Shown: positions 32,470-40,673, counted from the first letter of the stretch. The stretch is DNA of 41,396 nucleotides from an uncultured Fibrobacter sp. (GCA_946186895.1 CAMHOW010000018.1:1-41396); one strand, 5' to 3'. Program-made: numbers and translations. The notes: generated by a model not told the origin, from the letters alone.

Positions 32470-33439
32470 GCCACTTACGTAGGGAAACGGGTTTGATAAC
32501 GCGGGCCACGTCCGAGAAAGACACCACCCAGTTGAAAAGCATCTGGTTTACTTCGGCCTTCAGTTTTACCGTGAACATGCCGTCCTTGGTCTTGCCGATT
32601 TGCATGGAGCGGTTGAAGGGGTTCTCTTCGAGGTAGAGCCGCGCATGGCCCTGGAATTCGATTTCTACGTCCTGGAGTTTCGGCTCCTGGCCGCTCATGA
32701 ACGCGGCCCCCGACGTCACCTGCCTGCGCAACTTGTCCACGACCTTCGGGTCTTCGGCGAACATTTCCTTAGAAAGCTTAACCTTCTTAATACGGCGGAA
32801 CTTGAGGGTGTAGGTATTGCCGTCCATACGCTGGCAGCCCACGTAAAGCTCGTCTTCGTAGATGATGATCATCAGCGGGATGCGTGTGGACTGCCTTTCA
32901 GTATCACCCGAGTCGCGATAGGTCACGTCAATCTTGCGGTGATCATGGATTGCCAGCAAAATAATCCGGATTTTTTCGCTAGCATCTTCCTCAAAATCCG
33001 GGGGCGTTCCCATGAAAAGAATCCTCGTGTTCAGCTCGTCGGCGAGCTGCCGGAGCGATTTCTGCTCGCTATCGGGCAGGCTCTTCTCGATCCGCTCCAA
33101 GAGTTGGGTAATAATCTCGCTGGTGGCTGGGTAAATGTTGGCTATCCGCTTGAGGAACACGAAATGCAGCATGGTGTTCTCGAAATTCGGGAACAGGAGC
33201 CGCTCTGCATTGGGAAGCGCCGACTGATAGACTGATGTACGGCCCTCGTTTTCTACCGTGATGTAGCGGCCGCCATCCATTTCCGAAAGGAACCGCATAT
33301 CTCGCTGCACGTTACGCCGCTCCTCGTCGGGAATGTTGAATGCGTTCATCAGGTCCGTCACGGTAAATTTCTTGCCGGGGTTCGAAATCACCTTCGCAAA
33401 GAGTTGCACCGTCCGTTCGCCGCGGGTCATGTCAGCCAT
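32429..33439 (-). CDS. WYL-domain transcriptional regulator with N-terminal winged helix
   Basis: This 336-residue regulator has an N-terminal HTH (residues ~10-65, VTDLMNAFNIPDEERRNVQRDMRFLSE), a central WYL domain (~150-230, with VTYRDSG and LYVGCQRMDGNTYTLKFRRIKKVKL) and a C-terminal WCX-like region. Such proteins (BrxR/CapW type) often control phage-defence islands and bind palindromes as dimers. ATG follows TAGGAG. A palindrome at 33481-33499 lies 42-60 bases before its start, suggesting autoregulation. Ligand and target are unknown. Confidence 0.88.
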   Translation of the reverse strand: MADMTRGERTVQLFAKVISNPGKKFTVTDLMNAFNIPDEERRNVQRDMRFLSEMDGGRYITVENEGRTSVYQSALPNAERLLFPNFENTMLHFVFLKRIANIYPATSEIITQLLERIEKSLPDSEQKSLRQLADELNTRILFMGTPPDFEEDASEKIRIILLAIHDHRKIDVTYRDSGDTERQSTRIPLMIIIYEDELYVGCQRMDGNTYTLKFRRIKKVKLSKEMFAEDPKVVDKLRRQVTSGAAFMSGQEPKLQDVEIEFQGHARLYLEENPFNRSMQIGKTKDGMFTVKLKAEVNQMLFNWVVSFSDVARVIKPVSLRKWLREYAEYLMENYG

Positions 33440-33480
33440 ATCATCTCCTAGGTTGGTCCTCCCCTAAATATATACAAAAT

Positions 33481-33499
33481 GTGACAAATACGGTCGCAT
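33481..33499. promoter_or_regulatory. Candidate palindromic operator, copy upstream of the WYL regulator gene
   Basis: The minus strand reads ATGCGACCGTATTTGTCAC, 42-60 bases before the WYL start. In gene orientation GACCGTATTTGTCAC matches GTCAGTAATTGTCGC of the copy at 38956 at 11 of 15 positions. Confidence 0.5.
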
Positions 33500-33509
33500 A
33501 TTAAGGGCT

Positions 33510-34043
33510 TCAACCCATCAGATTCACCACGATTTTGACCATCATTTCCATGTCTTCGGGGCGGCTCTCGGCAATCATCAGCGTCATGGCCACGAGGGTC
33601 GCGTCGGCGATTCGCTTGGAACCGTCGACCTTGTACAAGATACCGTTATTCAGCAGGAACCACAGGAAGAGTGTGGCCGCAATGCGCTTGTTGCCATCGC
33701 TGAACGAATGGTTCTTCGTCACAAGATAGAGAAGCATCGCCGCCTTCTGCTCGACACTCGGGTAAAGTTCCGCTCCGCCAAAGGTCTGGTAAATCTGCCC
33801 GATGCTACTCTTGAACGATTCGTCCTTCTCGTGCCCGAACAGTTCGCTGCCGCCAAACTTGTCCTTGAGCTCCTGAATCGCCGACATCGCATTCTCGTAA
33901 GTCGCACGGAACTTTTCCTTGGCAATGCTCTTGCGCAGCGTAAGCCTCTGGTGATCGTAATCGTCAAGCGTATCAAGCGCAAAGGCGTAATCCGTCACCA
34001 CATCGACAAGAGACTGCGTATCAATATCTTTTTCATTCTGCAT
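33510..34043 (-). CDS. Doc/Fic-family protein, stand-alone C-terminal type (no RhuM part)
   Basis: This 177-residue protein carries the Fic-fold core HSFSDGNKRIAATL (residues 112-125). The usual HPFxxGNGRxxR is altered: Lys replaces the Gly of GNGR and the second Arg is absent, as in Doc, which phosphorylates EF-Tu rather than adenylylating. Its N-terminal segment FALDTLDDYDHQRLT and KSSIGQIYQTFGGAELYPS is the hallmark of the C-terminal half of ~330-residue RhuM-Fic fusion proteins; here it begins with its own ATG nine bases after the upstream gene. No antitoxin is recognised. Likely toxin or regulatory modifier. Confidence 0.87.
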   Translation of the reverse strand: MQNEKDIDTQSLVDVVTDYAFALDTLDDYDHQRLTLRKSIAKEKFRATYENAMSAIQELKDKFGGSELFGHEKDESFKSSIGQIYQTFGGAELYPSVEQKAAMLLYLVTKNHSFSDGNKRIAATLFLWFLLNNGILYKVDGSKRIADATLVAMTLMIAESRPEDMEMMVKIVVNLMG

Positions 34044-34052
34044 ATAGCCTCA

Positions 34053-35174
34053 CTATACAACGTTTCTCAATTCTAAAACAGGCAACTTGAGTAAATCTTT
34101 TCCTTTCTCAACGAACTCCTCTTGCGAGTTTTCTTTTTCAAGGATAGAAATAGCCCTTTCAAGTACATCTTTCCACTGTGGGAACAGTTCGTTAGATATC
34201 TTGTAATATATAAATTCTTCTATTTCGCTTATAATGAACCTTGCCCACTCGATTTCATCCGTATGCTTGTTAGATGCATGCCATTGTTTCTCTACATTAT
34301 CAAATTCCTCCTTAGAACTGAACCCATAGATCCGCATCGTAGACAACTCGTCATCATCTGCATAATGCCGCTTGTAATGAAACAAATCGGTTTCAAAAGA
34401 ATCAATCGGCTCCTTAACAAAACCACCCGCACAATAGTTCGGTATTGGGAAAGCATTATTTCTCATAAACAGCTGTTCAGAACCGCTTACCTCGACCCAA
34501 TAGGGTTTACCACATTTTTCGGCAATATCACGAGCACTTACACCCGATAAATCAGCCTCCAACTGCTCCCTTTCATTTTTTAAGAAGTGAAGACGGTCCT
34601 CGACCTGACTTTTTAGCAAGGGAGCCTGCTTGATAAACATCTCTGTCAAGGCACTGTAGAGATCCTGACCTTTTTCTTGGGCTATGGCTTCATCCGCTTT
34701 CGCCAACAAATTCTGCAAAGCCTCCGTGTCTTTGGCGGGAAAACCTTCCCAAAGGACACATTCATCACCTGCCGGAGGGAAAAACTTCCGTATTTTCTTG
34801 AAAATACAAAGCATATCCCGATTTTTTTCGTCCAAGTCATCCTTATTTTTCAATAAGGTTACGACTTCGTCTTCCTTTTCGGCGAACAGCATTCCGTAAT
34901 CAGCTGAAATCAACTTATGCAACTTTTCCATTGCATTGATAGTCCGGCTATATAATTCCATCGCAATGATCGACGCCTTGATTTCGTTATCAATGCTTTC
35001 AATCTCCGGACTGTTCGTCGATACGGCATCATGGTCAATTTCCATGCCGTCGAACCAGCAAAAAGACAGTAGCTCAAGGTGCGCTTCCCGCATCATTGCG
35101 CGTTTACGCTCAAAAACCACCAGGTCTTTCCGAGCGGCAGAGATGTCATCCTTCATTTGCTGTAGCGTTAGCAT
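34053..35174 (-). CDS. Unknown 373-residue protein, Doc operon
   Basis: This large soluble, helix-rich protein has long charged coiled-coil segments (LQQMKDDISAARKDLVVFERK at the start, LKSQVEDRLHFLKNEREQLEADL in the middle) and a C-terminal helical region ending in LLKLPVLELRNVV. I recognise no family. It is AT-richer than the flanking core genes. The Doc gene begins nine bases after its stop and it begins 33 bases after the preceding gene, so the three form one operon with the palindrome at 35969 upstream. It may be a partner or inhibitor of the Doc protein; that is inference from position only. Confidence 0.75.
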   Translation of the reverse strand: MLTLQQMKDDISAARKDLVVFERKRAMMREAHLELLSFCWFDGMEIDHDAVSTNSPEIESIDNEIKASIIAMELYSRTINAMEKLHKLISADYGMLFAEKEDEVVTLLKNKDDLDEKNRDMLCIFKKIRKFFPPAGDECVLWEGFPAKDTEALQNLLAKADEAIAQEKGQDLYSALTEMFIKQAPLLKSQVEDRLHFLKNEREQLEADLSGVSARDIAEKCGKPYWVEVSGSEQLFMRNNAFPIPNYCAGGFVKEPIDSFETDLFHYKRHYADDDELSTMRIYGFSSKEEFDNVEKQWHASNKHTDEIEWARFIISEIEEFIYYKISNELFPQWKDVLERAISILEKENSQEEFVEKGKDLLKLPVLELRNVV

Positions 35175-35206
35175 TTGAACCTCCGTTCCTCAACAAAATT
35201 CACTCT

Positions 35207-35926
35207 CTAAAACGAAATATCATAATTTAGGTAAAAACACCTTAAGTCCATATTCACGATATCACTATACGAATAAAGACTATGGTGAAGGTCATCCATC
35301 AGATGGCACAGGAATATCGTCATCCCATTTTTTACGAAATAGTCGTATTTCATCCATTTTCCCCAGGCTTCAAAAACGCTATTATCGTTATCACGCGGAT
35401 CTTCCGGCTCTTGTCCATCACCAAAGGTGAACCAATCGAGCGCACGCGTATCCGCATAATCTTGCAGCAAGCCACAGAGCCAGTCGTATTTCTGTTCATG
35501 TTCATCGTCGTCGATGTACATCGCATCGTATCGGATTTCGCCAGTAACCTGGTAATCTTTGTAAACATAAAATCCCTGCGCAATGAGGCCGTCCAGATTC
35601 CGTTTGATTTCGACGAACTTCTGGTACATCTCGTATTCCATTTTGCGGATGTGCTGATCGAGCTGAATCAACTTGTCAAGATTTTCATCTGTCCAGACAA
35701 ATTTCCAGTTCAGCACCACATGACGATCGAGCAAGAATTCCCAATTCACAGCTGCATAACGCATATCATGCGCGGAACAAGGCTCATCGGCATTCTTGTC
35801 GTATTTAGCGTCGCGAAACCGCTTCATCTTCTCGAGTTTTTCCAAGCCACCCTCGACGTCCTTGTAGAAATCCTCAAGAACATTCCAATCCGTAGGCCTT
35901 GCAATCATGTACATATTACGATTCAT
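35207..35926 (-). CDS. Unknown protein, paralogue of the 37650-38285 product
   Basis: This 239-residue protein is rich in aromatic and acidic residues. Residues ~78-134 (TDENLDKLIQLDQHIRK through DGLIAQGFYVYKD) match residues ~57-113 of the product of 37650-38285 with 15 of 57 identities by eye. The C-termini are also alike (SDIVNMDLRCFYLNYDISF against LEDAMHMKLEDFHIYTKIHI). No known domain was recognised. The ATG at 35926 follows AAGGAG. It is the first gene of the Doc operon. Confidence 0.75.
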   Translation of the reverse strand: MNRNMYMIARPTDWNVLEDFYKDVEGGLEKLEKMKRFRDAKYDKNADEPCSAHDMRYAAVNWEFLLDRHVVLNWKFVWTDENLDKLIQLDQHIRKMEYEMYQKFVEIKRNLDGLIAQGFYVYKDYQVTGEIRYDAMYIDDDEHEQKYDWLCGLLQDYADTRALDWFTFGDGQEPEDPRDNDNSVFEAWGKWMKYDYFVKNGMTIFLCHLMDDLHHSLYSYSDIVNMDLRCFYLNYDISF

Positions 35927-35968
35927 AACGGCTCCTTGTTAAGCTCTGCATGAAAATATATACATGTT

Positions 35969-35986
35969 ATGCGACAGTTACTGACG
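35969..35986. promoter_or_regulatory. Candidate palindromic operator, copy upstream of the Doc operon
   Basis: The plus strand reads ATGCGACAGTTACTGACG. In gene orientation CGTCAGTAACTGTCGCAT lies 43-60 bases before the start codon at 35926, with the same spacing as at 38956 and 33481. Confidence 0.55.
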
Positions 35987-35998
35987 TATATTGCAAAC

Positions 35999-36724
35999 TT
36001 AGACAATCTGCGTCATTTCCGCGATATCCATGCAACGATAATGTGTATTTTGGCAATTTCCCTCATAATGGCAGTGATAATGCCCGTAAAACCACAAGGT
36101 CGGCTTGATTTGTGACAGGACATAATCCAAATACTTGCGCGATTCGACGATTTTAAGCCAAATTTTTTCTCGCACATAATCCGCCTGCACAAGGGGCGGA
36201 TCAAACGAAAGCGGCGCCTCATGCGACACGACAATATCGGCAGTTTCGGGGAGACCCTCGGAAATCTGCACGGGAGCCTCATTCGGCCACCAGACACGTT
36301 TAGAAGACCCGAACTTGATTAGGGAATCGTTTATCATCCGCCGCGACTTACGAGTCAGCGGGTCAACCAAATCTATGTCGGCAGAAACAGCCCCACCGAT
36401 AGGGTAAATCTTCTTGCCACACAATTCGACCATGCAATGGTCCGGCAGAAAAAGCAACCGTTCAAAATCGTGTTTACCATCAAAAAACGCAGGGGCATCG
36501 TGGTTGCCACGAATCGTGTATATACAAATATCATTGTTTCCAAGTGCCGCTCGCACCTTGCCGTAGGCAACGTCCATTGATTTCGGGCGACCGAAGCCTG
36601 CGCCAAAATCACCGACAACCAGGATGTCGGCACACGATATCCCGCGATTCACAGCATTCCGAACAAGCCAGTGCAACTCGCCGTGTATGTCCCCACAAAT
36701 CCACAGTTGCCGTTCGTTGCACAT
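35999..36724 (-). CDS. Calcineurin-like metallophosphoesterase
   Basis: This 241-residue metal-dependent phosphoesterase has all five motifs in order: GDIHGE (~11), GDFGAGF (~39), GNHDA (~71), VSHEAP (~166) and a late GHYHCHY (~214). The metal-binding Asp, Asn and His residues are present. These enzymes hydrolyse phosphomono- or diesters, including nucleotides and cyclic nucleotides, and the substrate is not inferable. A small cysteine-rich extension CQNTHYRC follows the last motif. It is a single gene in the island, with a weaker operator-like match at 36796-36812. Confidence 0.9.
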   Translation of the reverse strand: MCNERQLWICGDIHGELHWLVRNAVNRGISCADILVVGDFGAGFGRPKSMDVAYGKVRAALGNNDICIYTIRGNHDAPAFFDGKHDFERLLFLPDHCMVELCGKKIYPIGGAVSADIDLVDPLTRKSRRMINDSLIKFGSSKRVWWPNEAPVQISEGLPETADIVVSHEAPLSFDPPLVQADYVREKIWLKIVESRKYLDYVLSQIKPTLWFYGHYHCHYEGNCQNTHYRCMDIAEMTQIV

Positions 36725-36795
36725 AATCAGCCCTTATCCTTCGCGCCAAATCAAAAAAAATGTCATTCTCTTACTCATTGATGAGCCTTCTGGAC

Positions 36796-36812
36796 GTCGC
36801 CACTAACTGATA
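36796..36812. promoter_or_regulatory. Weak operator-like match upstream of the metallophosphoesterase
   Basis: CGTCGCCACTAACTGAT on the plus strand has the same layout as the stronger copies with ~10 of 14 matches over the core. It is 72-88 bases before the start, farther than the others. Confidence 0.25.
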
Positions 36813-36836
36813 AACGTCTGTTGTGTGCATAAAGCC

Positions 36837-37640
36837 TCACTTTCCCTTTTTCGCGTTCTTTTTTTCCCGTTCCTTTTCGAGTATGTATACCGCTTCTTCC
36901 TTTTTCAAAGTTCGCAGGCACTTGCGAAGTTGCTGTGCAAATTTCTTGGGCACGGGAAGCGAGGGAGGGAGAACGTCAACTACGGCGGGATGACTGTGTC
37001 CAAAGCCGATTTTGCCATCTTTGCCCAAAGAATAACCAACGACGGTGTAACCATCATCGGTATCGTCTGGGTGAACCCAAGCAATATCGGGACCCAATTG
37101 CTTGATATATCTTGACCAGATTCTTTTCATCCGCTTCTTCGTGGCAGGTAAATCCCAAATGATTCCCAACTCCACAAAGTCCTTTCGTGCTATCTCGACG
37201 ACATCCCCTTCCTTGAAGGGAATAGTTCTCAGGTCGCGCCCGTAAAAGCATGTATCGCCCAATTCACAGTTCTTGCCATCGTATTCCCGGATTGTCGAGA
37301 CCTTGCTCTCCTGCCAAAGCGATCCGTCTTTCAGATAGCGCCGAATTGTCAGGTAATCGCCCTTGTGTATCATACATTCCTGCGGTTTTTCTTCGATAAG
37401 AAAACTATAAAGTTCCTCTTGATTCTCCCCCACAATTTTCTTGATACGTTTTTCAGCCGCATGCAAGGTCTGAAAATAACCGACATCATAGTCCCAAATA
37501 TCAATTCCCGGACGAGCACCACCTTTACTTTCTAGCTCGTCTTGATCTATATGGTATGCAAGCTTGTCTTTGCTCCAACCATATTTGTAGACATGAAGAA
37601 CAAAGATGCTCTTGAATTTGGGTTTAGATTGCTTTTTCAT
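36837..37640 (-). CDS. Unknown 267-residue protein, island operon
   Basis: This soluble, charged protein starts MKKQSKPKFKSIFVLHVYKY (ATG 37640 with AGAGG upstream; a TTG two codons earlier is less likely) and ends in a Lys-rich tail (EKEREKKNAKKGK) that may bind nucleic acid. The central part has strand-rich segments (GDYLTIRRYLKDGSLWQES, YTVVGYSLGKDGKIGFGHSH). No family was recognised. It is the third gene of a tight operon (38324, 37650, 36837) with spacings of 38 and 9 bases. Confidence 0.72.
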   Translation of the reverse strand: MKKQSKPKFKSIFVLHVYKYGWSKDKLAYHIDQDELESKGGARPGIDIWDYDVGYFQTLHAAEKRIKKIVGENQEELYSFLIEEKPQECMIHKGDYLTIRRYLKDGSLWQESKVSTIREYDGKNCELGDTCFYGRDLRTIPFKEGDVVEIARKDFVELGIIWDLPATKKRMKRIWSRYIKQLGPDIAWVHPDDTDDGYTVVGYSLGKDGKIGFGHSHPAVVDVLPPSLPVPKKFAQQLRKCLRTLKKEEAVYILEKEREKKNAKKGK

Positions 37641-37649
37641 AGTCAACCT

Positions 37650-38285
37650 CTATATATGTATTTTTGTGTATATATGAAAATCTTCCAATTTCATGTGCAT
37701 GGCGTCTTCTAGAGAGTATTCCCCATCGGCGAAGAACTTGTGCATGGCAAAGCAGATATATTCATTCTCGAATTCAGGCAGTTCAAGGCCCTCAATGTTC
37801 CAACTCAGTTTCTCGTGCCATGTATTCAATTCCTTGTAATCGGCGGGTTCCTTGCCGGGGGCGTCGCTTAAGCCAACTTCAAAACGGTTCGCCCTAGCAT
37901 AAGAATCGAAAAGCCCCGGAATCTTCCCTTCCCAATTTTCCTCAGATTCATACTCAATAAAGGTTTCAATGCAAAAGGTCTCGTAATAGGTTTTGCCCTG
38001 CGCCATAAGGGCCGATAGGTCTTTGTACATGTCGAAGGTAATCTTCGCACATTCATCCTGCAGTTCATGGAGCCGCTTGTTCAGCCGCAGCAACTTGTCG
38101 ATGTTTTCCTTACTATGCTCAAAGCGGGCGTTGGCTAGGACTTTCCGAGCCATAAGTTGTAAACCCTGATGGTTTTCGTCTTCATATTTGCATTTCTTGC
38201 GATCCCTAATCCAACTAGTATCATTAATCAGGAGTTCCATTATCCTATCGATGTATTCTTGGCTTCTACGGTCTTCGTATTTCAT
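37650..38285 (-). CDS. Unknown protein, paralogue of the 35207-35926 product
   Basis: This 211-residue protein starts MKYEDRRSQEYID (ATG 38285 after AAAGGAG; a longer frame to 38324 lacks a ribosome site). Residues ~57-113 (SKENIDKLLRLNKRLHEL through LMAQGKTYYE) align with the 35207-35926 product. Paralogues in two adjacent operons suggest a repeated building block. It has no recognised domain, with probable long helices. Confidence 0.75.
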   Translation of the reverse strand: MKYEDRRSQEYIDRIMELLINDTSWIRDRKKCKYEDENHQGLQLMARKVLANARFEHSKENIDKLLRLNKRLHELQDECAKITFDMYKDLSALMAQGKTYYETFCIETFIEYESEENWEGKIPGLFDSYARANRFEVGLSDAPGKEPADYKELNTWHEKLSWNIEGLELPEFENEYICFAMHKFFADGEYSLEDAMHMKLEDFHIYTKIHI

Positions 38286-38323
38286 ACATACTCCTTTTGT
38301 TATATACGTAAACAAAACAGTCA

Positions 38324-38917
38324 TTATGTATTTTTCGGAAGTAATTTCTTCAATTCGTCAATCTTTTGGGGCAAGAACTTTTCAAGACATTCCTTCTGCT
38401 CCACGAAAATCTTGTGGATAGCAGATTCAAGCGAAAGCGGCTCCATCAGTGCCATCGCACTTTGTGCATCGTTTGCGTATTTTTCGAGTTGTTTTTGTGC
38501 CGATTCGTCGAACTCACGCCAAAGAGATGTGGTCGGAAAATATTCCGCTATGCTTGTGAGTGCAAACTTGTGGGAATCCTGCATCATTCCACGCTCTTGA
38601 GCGGCCTTCTCCACGCCTTCTTCGTCAAGAATCCCAACAATTTCCTGCATCGCCTCGTAGGCACGGACCGCTCGAGCAATATTGTCGAGAGCCACCACAT
38701 TAGTGCTGGAGTCGTCAACACCCTCTGCAGGCGGAAACGCCTTTTCGGCAGGGGCAAAGGCCGGGTCAAACTCGTCGCAGCCTTCTTCAAAAACCAGGTC
38801 TAGGGAGTCGCACAGGTAACCATAGAACTCCCGCACATAGTTGTAGTAGCGAAAAGCCTTGCTCATTTCCATTTCAGCCAAGGTCTTATAACTAAATCCC
38901 TTTTCGTCTTCAAACAT
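38324..38917 (-). CDS. Unknown helical protein, first gene of the 38.9-36.8 kb operon
   Basis: This 197-residue acidic helical protein has a MSKAFRYYNYVREFYGYL motif near residues 18-35, which resembles MSLASAFRYRNKVKKILFRI at the start of the 39346-39870 product. A long middle helix (residues ~85-160) is followed by a C-terminal KIDELKKLLPK. The start follows AAAGGAG. The palindrome at 38956-38973 lies 39-56 bases upstream. I recognise no family. Confidence 0.72.
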   Translation of the reverse strand: MFEDEKGFSYKTLAEMEMSKAFRYYNYVREFYGYLCDSLDLVFEEGCDEFDPAFAPAEKAFPPAEGVDDSSTNVVALDNIARAVRAYEAMQEIVGILDEEGVEKAAQERGMMQDSHKFALTSIAEYFPTTSLWREFDESAQKQLEKYANDAQSAMALMEPLSLESAIHKIFVEQKECLEKFLPQKIDELKKLLPKNT

Positions 38918-38955
38918 AAAGAACTCCTTTGTTTACCCCTAAAAATAAACTCGCC

Positions 38956-38973
38956 ATGCGACAATTACTGACG
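38956..38973. promoter_or_regulatory. Candidate palindromic operator, copy upstream of the 38.9 kb operon
   Basis: The plus strand reads ATGCGACAATTACTGACG; in gene orientation it is CGTCAGTAATTGTCGCAT, one base different from the copy at 35969. It is the clearest partner for the shared site, 39-56 bases before the start codon at 38917. Confidence 0.55.
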
Positions 38974-39095
38974 CACGGCAGAAAAAGAGGAAAAAAGAGT
39001 ACGGCGGGTTTCGCATAGCCGGTATCGCAAATCATGCTCAACCCGCACTCACCACAGGGCTTTAGTTTTGAATCGAAACAATGAATTTTAAATTT

Positions 39096-39248
39096 TTATA
39101 CTTTTAAAATTTTTGCAGTCTCGTATATCGGCCCCACGATACGTTCTATTTTTATCAGTTTCATCACTTTACAGACGTTACTGGGGGTCGAATTTTTACT
39201 AGACTTCCGATGCATCTCCGTTTTCGGTTCGTCGGTGCCCGGGAGCAT
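39096..39248 (-). CDS. Possible 50-residue basic peptide gene
   Basis: In the 428-base gap between 38918 and 39345 one frame runs from an ATG at 39248 to TAA at 39096. The product starts MLPGTDEPKTEMHRKSSKN and ends IYETAKILKV, Lys-rich with a helix-prone C-terminal half. The start has only a weak GAGAAG ribosome site. The rest of the gap holds AT-rich runs (TTTTAAATTTTTATAC), the palindrome at 38956 and no other recognisable gene. Confidence 0.25.
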   Translation of the reverse strand: MLPGTDEPKTEMHRKSSKNSTPSNVCKVMKLIKIERIVGPIYETAKILKV

Positions 39249-39345
39249 TAGCTTCTCTGCTGGATTTTTTTAGTATAGAAATTTACGGTAACAAATCCGT
39301 TCGGCTCAACTACCGGACTTCTCCCTGTCGCGGTACCCTCCCCGC

Positions 39346-39870
39346 TTACGCGGCTTCTACGACTTTCACGAGATCTTCTGGCACGTCGAAGTTGACCATC
39401 GTTCTCGCGTTAAATGCGTTCAGTTTATCTTCGTACAGGTTCATCTTCTTTCGGGACTCGTTCAGTTCATCTAGCCAGTCTTTCTGGTAGAGCGGCTGCA
39501 TGGCGATCTTCTTGATTTCGCCTGATACGGTGTTTCGGTCTTGCCAGTAGAGCTTGCTCCCCCTGATGTTACCTGTCACCTTGTTCAGGAGATCGATCTT
39601 CGCGGAACAGGTGTTGATGGTAGCCAGGATTTCGTGGGCCCCCTCATTGGCATTATCGATCGCGAGATTGACGGTGTAGAGCAGGTCCATGAGATCGAGC
39701 AGCAGTTTGACATCGCCATCGTAGCTCTTTGTTTCGAAGCCCTGGTTGGCGTGGGCTACATCTTCGGGGTCTACGGCTACGTTGCTGCCTTCGAGCCTGT
39801 ACTTGATTCGGAACAGGATCTTCTTGACTTTATTTCGGTATCGGAATGCCGATGCGAGACTCATTTCCAT
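39346..39870 (-). CDS. Unknown helical protein with weak resemblance to the DIP1984/septicolysin family
   Basis: This 174-residue protein is all-helical by eye (MSLASAFRYRNKVKKILFRI, LLLDLMDLLYTVNLAIDNANEG, LNESRKKMNLYEDKLNAFNAR). The order of a basic N-terminal helix, an L-D-L-x-x-LL helix and a D-E-L-N-like end resembles DIP1984-type proteins, but only loosely. The N-terminal motif AFRYRNKV resembles AFRYYNYV in the 38324-38917 product. It follows the 39954 gene by 83 bases and has AAAGGAG before ATG 39870. Confidence 0.7.
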   Translation of the reverse strand: MEMSLASAFRYRNKVKKILFRIKYRLEGSNVAVDPEDVAHANQGFETKSYDGDVKLLLDLMDLLYTVNLAIDNANEGAHEILATINTCSAKIDLLNKVTGNIRGSKLYWQDRNTVSGEIKKIAMQPLYQKDWLDELNESRKKMNLYEDKLNAFNARTMVNFDVPEDLVKVVEAA

Positions 39871-39953
39871 AGTAGAACTCCTTTCTTAGTTTTTTTCTCG
39901 TTCTACCGTATATATCGCATTGTCCTAAGCAGATGTAAAATGCTTTTTGAAAA

Positions 39954-40673
39954 TCACCTTCGGGCAGATTTCATCAGGGCCCTAATCTGCTTATCGCTCA
40001 TCTTTGGTGGGGCGGGCTTTGAGTCCGCAGCTGGCTTTTGCGGGGAGAAATCCACAAGGTTTCGGGGAACCTTCGCGAAAGTCTTAGGAAATTCAAGGGA
40101 ACTCGCGGCAGCGATACCGGCATCGTCCACTAGGTACTTCTTTAGCCTCTCGAACCAGTCGGGATTCTTCATGTTGAACGCCCTTGCCCCCTTGCGGGTC
40201 GCCATTTCGATAGCCTGCCCCGTGCCGCCCGAATCCCTGGAGCGGGTCTCGTGGGATTCGCAGCCGTCCTTGGTGTAGCACACCACAAAATCGATTGTGT
40301 TGTCTAGGTTACGGCCAAAAACCTGGTTCGTATTCCTAGCGTACAAATCAAGGGCATGGCCATGCAGGCGTTCATGGGCCGGGTGCAGCTCCTGGGCAAT
40401 GGCCCGCGTCGTTTCGGTGGCATCTTCCGGGCGGAAGATGTTCTTGTGGGCAGGCTGTTTCACCCCATACTCGAAGGCGGCATCGGCGCCCTTGGCTCCA
40501 CCGCTATTCAGCGTGTAGCCGAGCTTCTCGAGCTCCCCCGCAATCCACGCCATCACGTTTTCTACGGGCTCGTTGGTGTTGGGCTCGCGAAAGCCGCCCA
40601 AATCCCTATGCCCGATACCAGCATAGGTCATGCTTTTTCCTGTCGATGCAGGCAACTTTTCAAACAGTTTCAT
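39954..40673 (-). CDS. SLOG/DprA-like Rossmann-fold protein of phage type
   Basis: This 239-residue protein has the nucleotide-binding Rossmann signatures of the SLOG superfamily: AGIGHRDLGG (N-terminal strand-loop), TLNSGGAKGADAAFEYG (~53-69), a FVVCYTKDG strand and DSGGTGQAIEMATRKGARAFNM. Similar proteins with YAGIGSR and SGGAKGAD motifs occur in phages and prophages. SLOG proteins bind NAD-, ADP-ribose- or cyclic-nucleotide-type ligands or act as enzymes on nucleotides. A basic Pro/Lys C-terminal tail (PKMSDKQIRALMKSARR) may contact nucleic acid. It is operon-coupled (10 bases) to the zinc-finger gene. Confidence 0.85.
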   Translation of the reverse strand: MKLFEKLPASTGKSMTYAGIGHRDLGGFREPNTNEPVENVMAWIAGELEKLGYTLNSGGAKGADAAFEYGVKQPAHKNIFRPEDATETTRAIAQELHPAHERLHGHALDLYARNTNQVFGRNLDNTIDFVVCYTKDGCESHETRSRDSGGTGQAIEMATRKGARAFNMKNPDWFERLKKYLVDDAGIAAASSLEFPKTFAKVPRNLVDFSPQKPAADSKPAPPKMSDKQIRALMKSARR

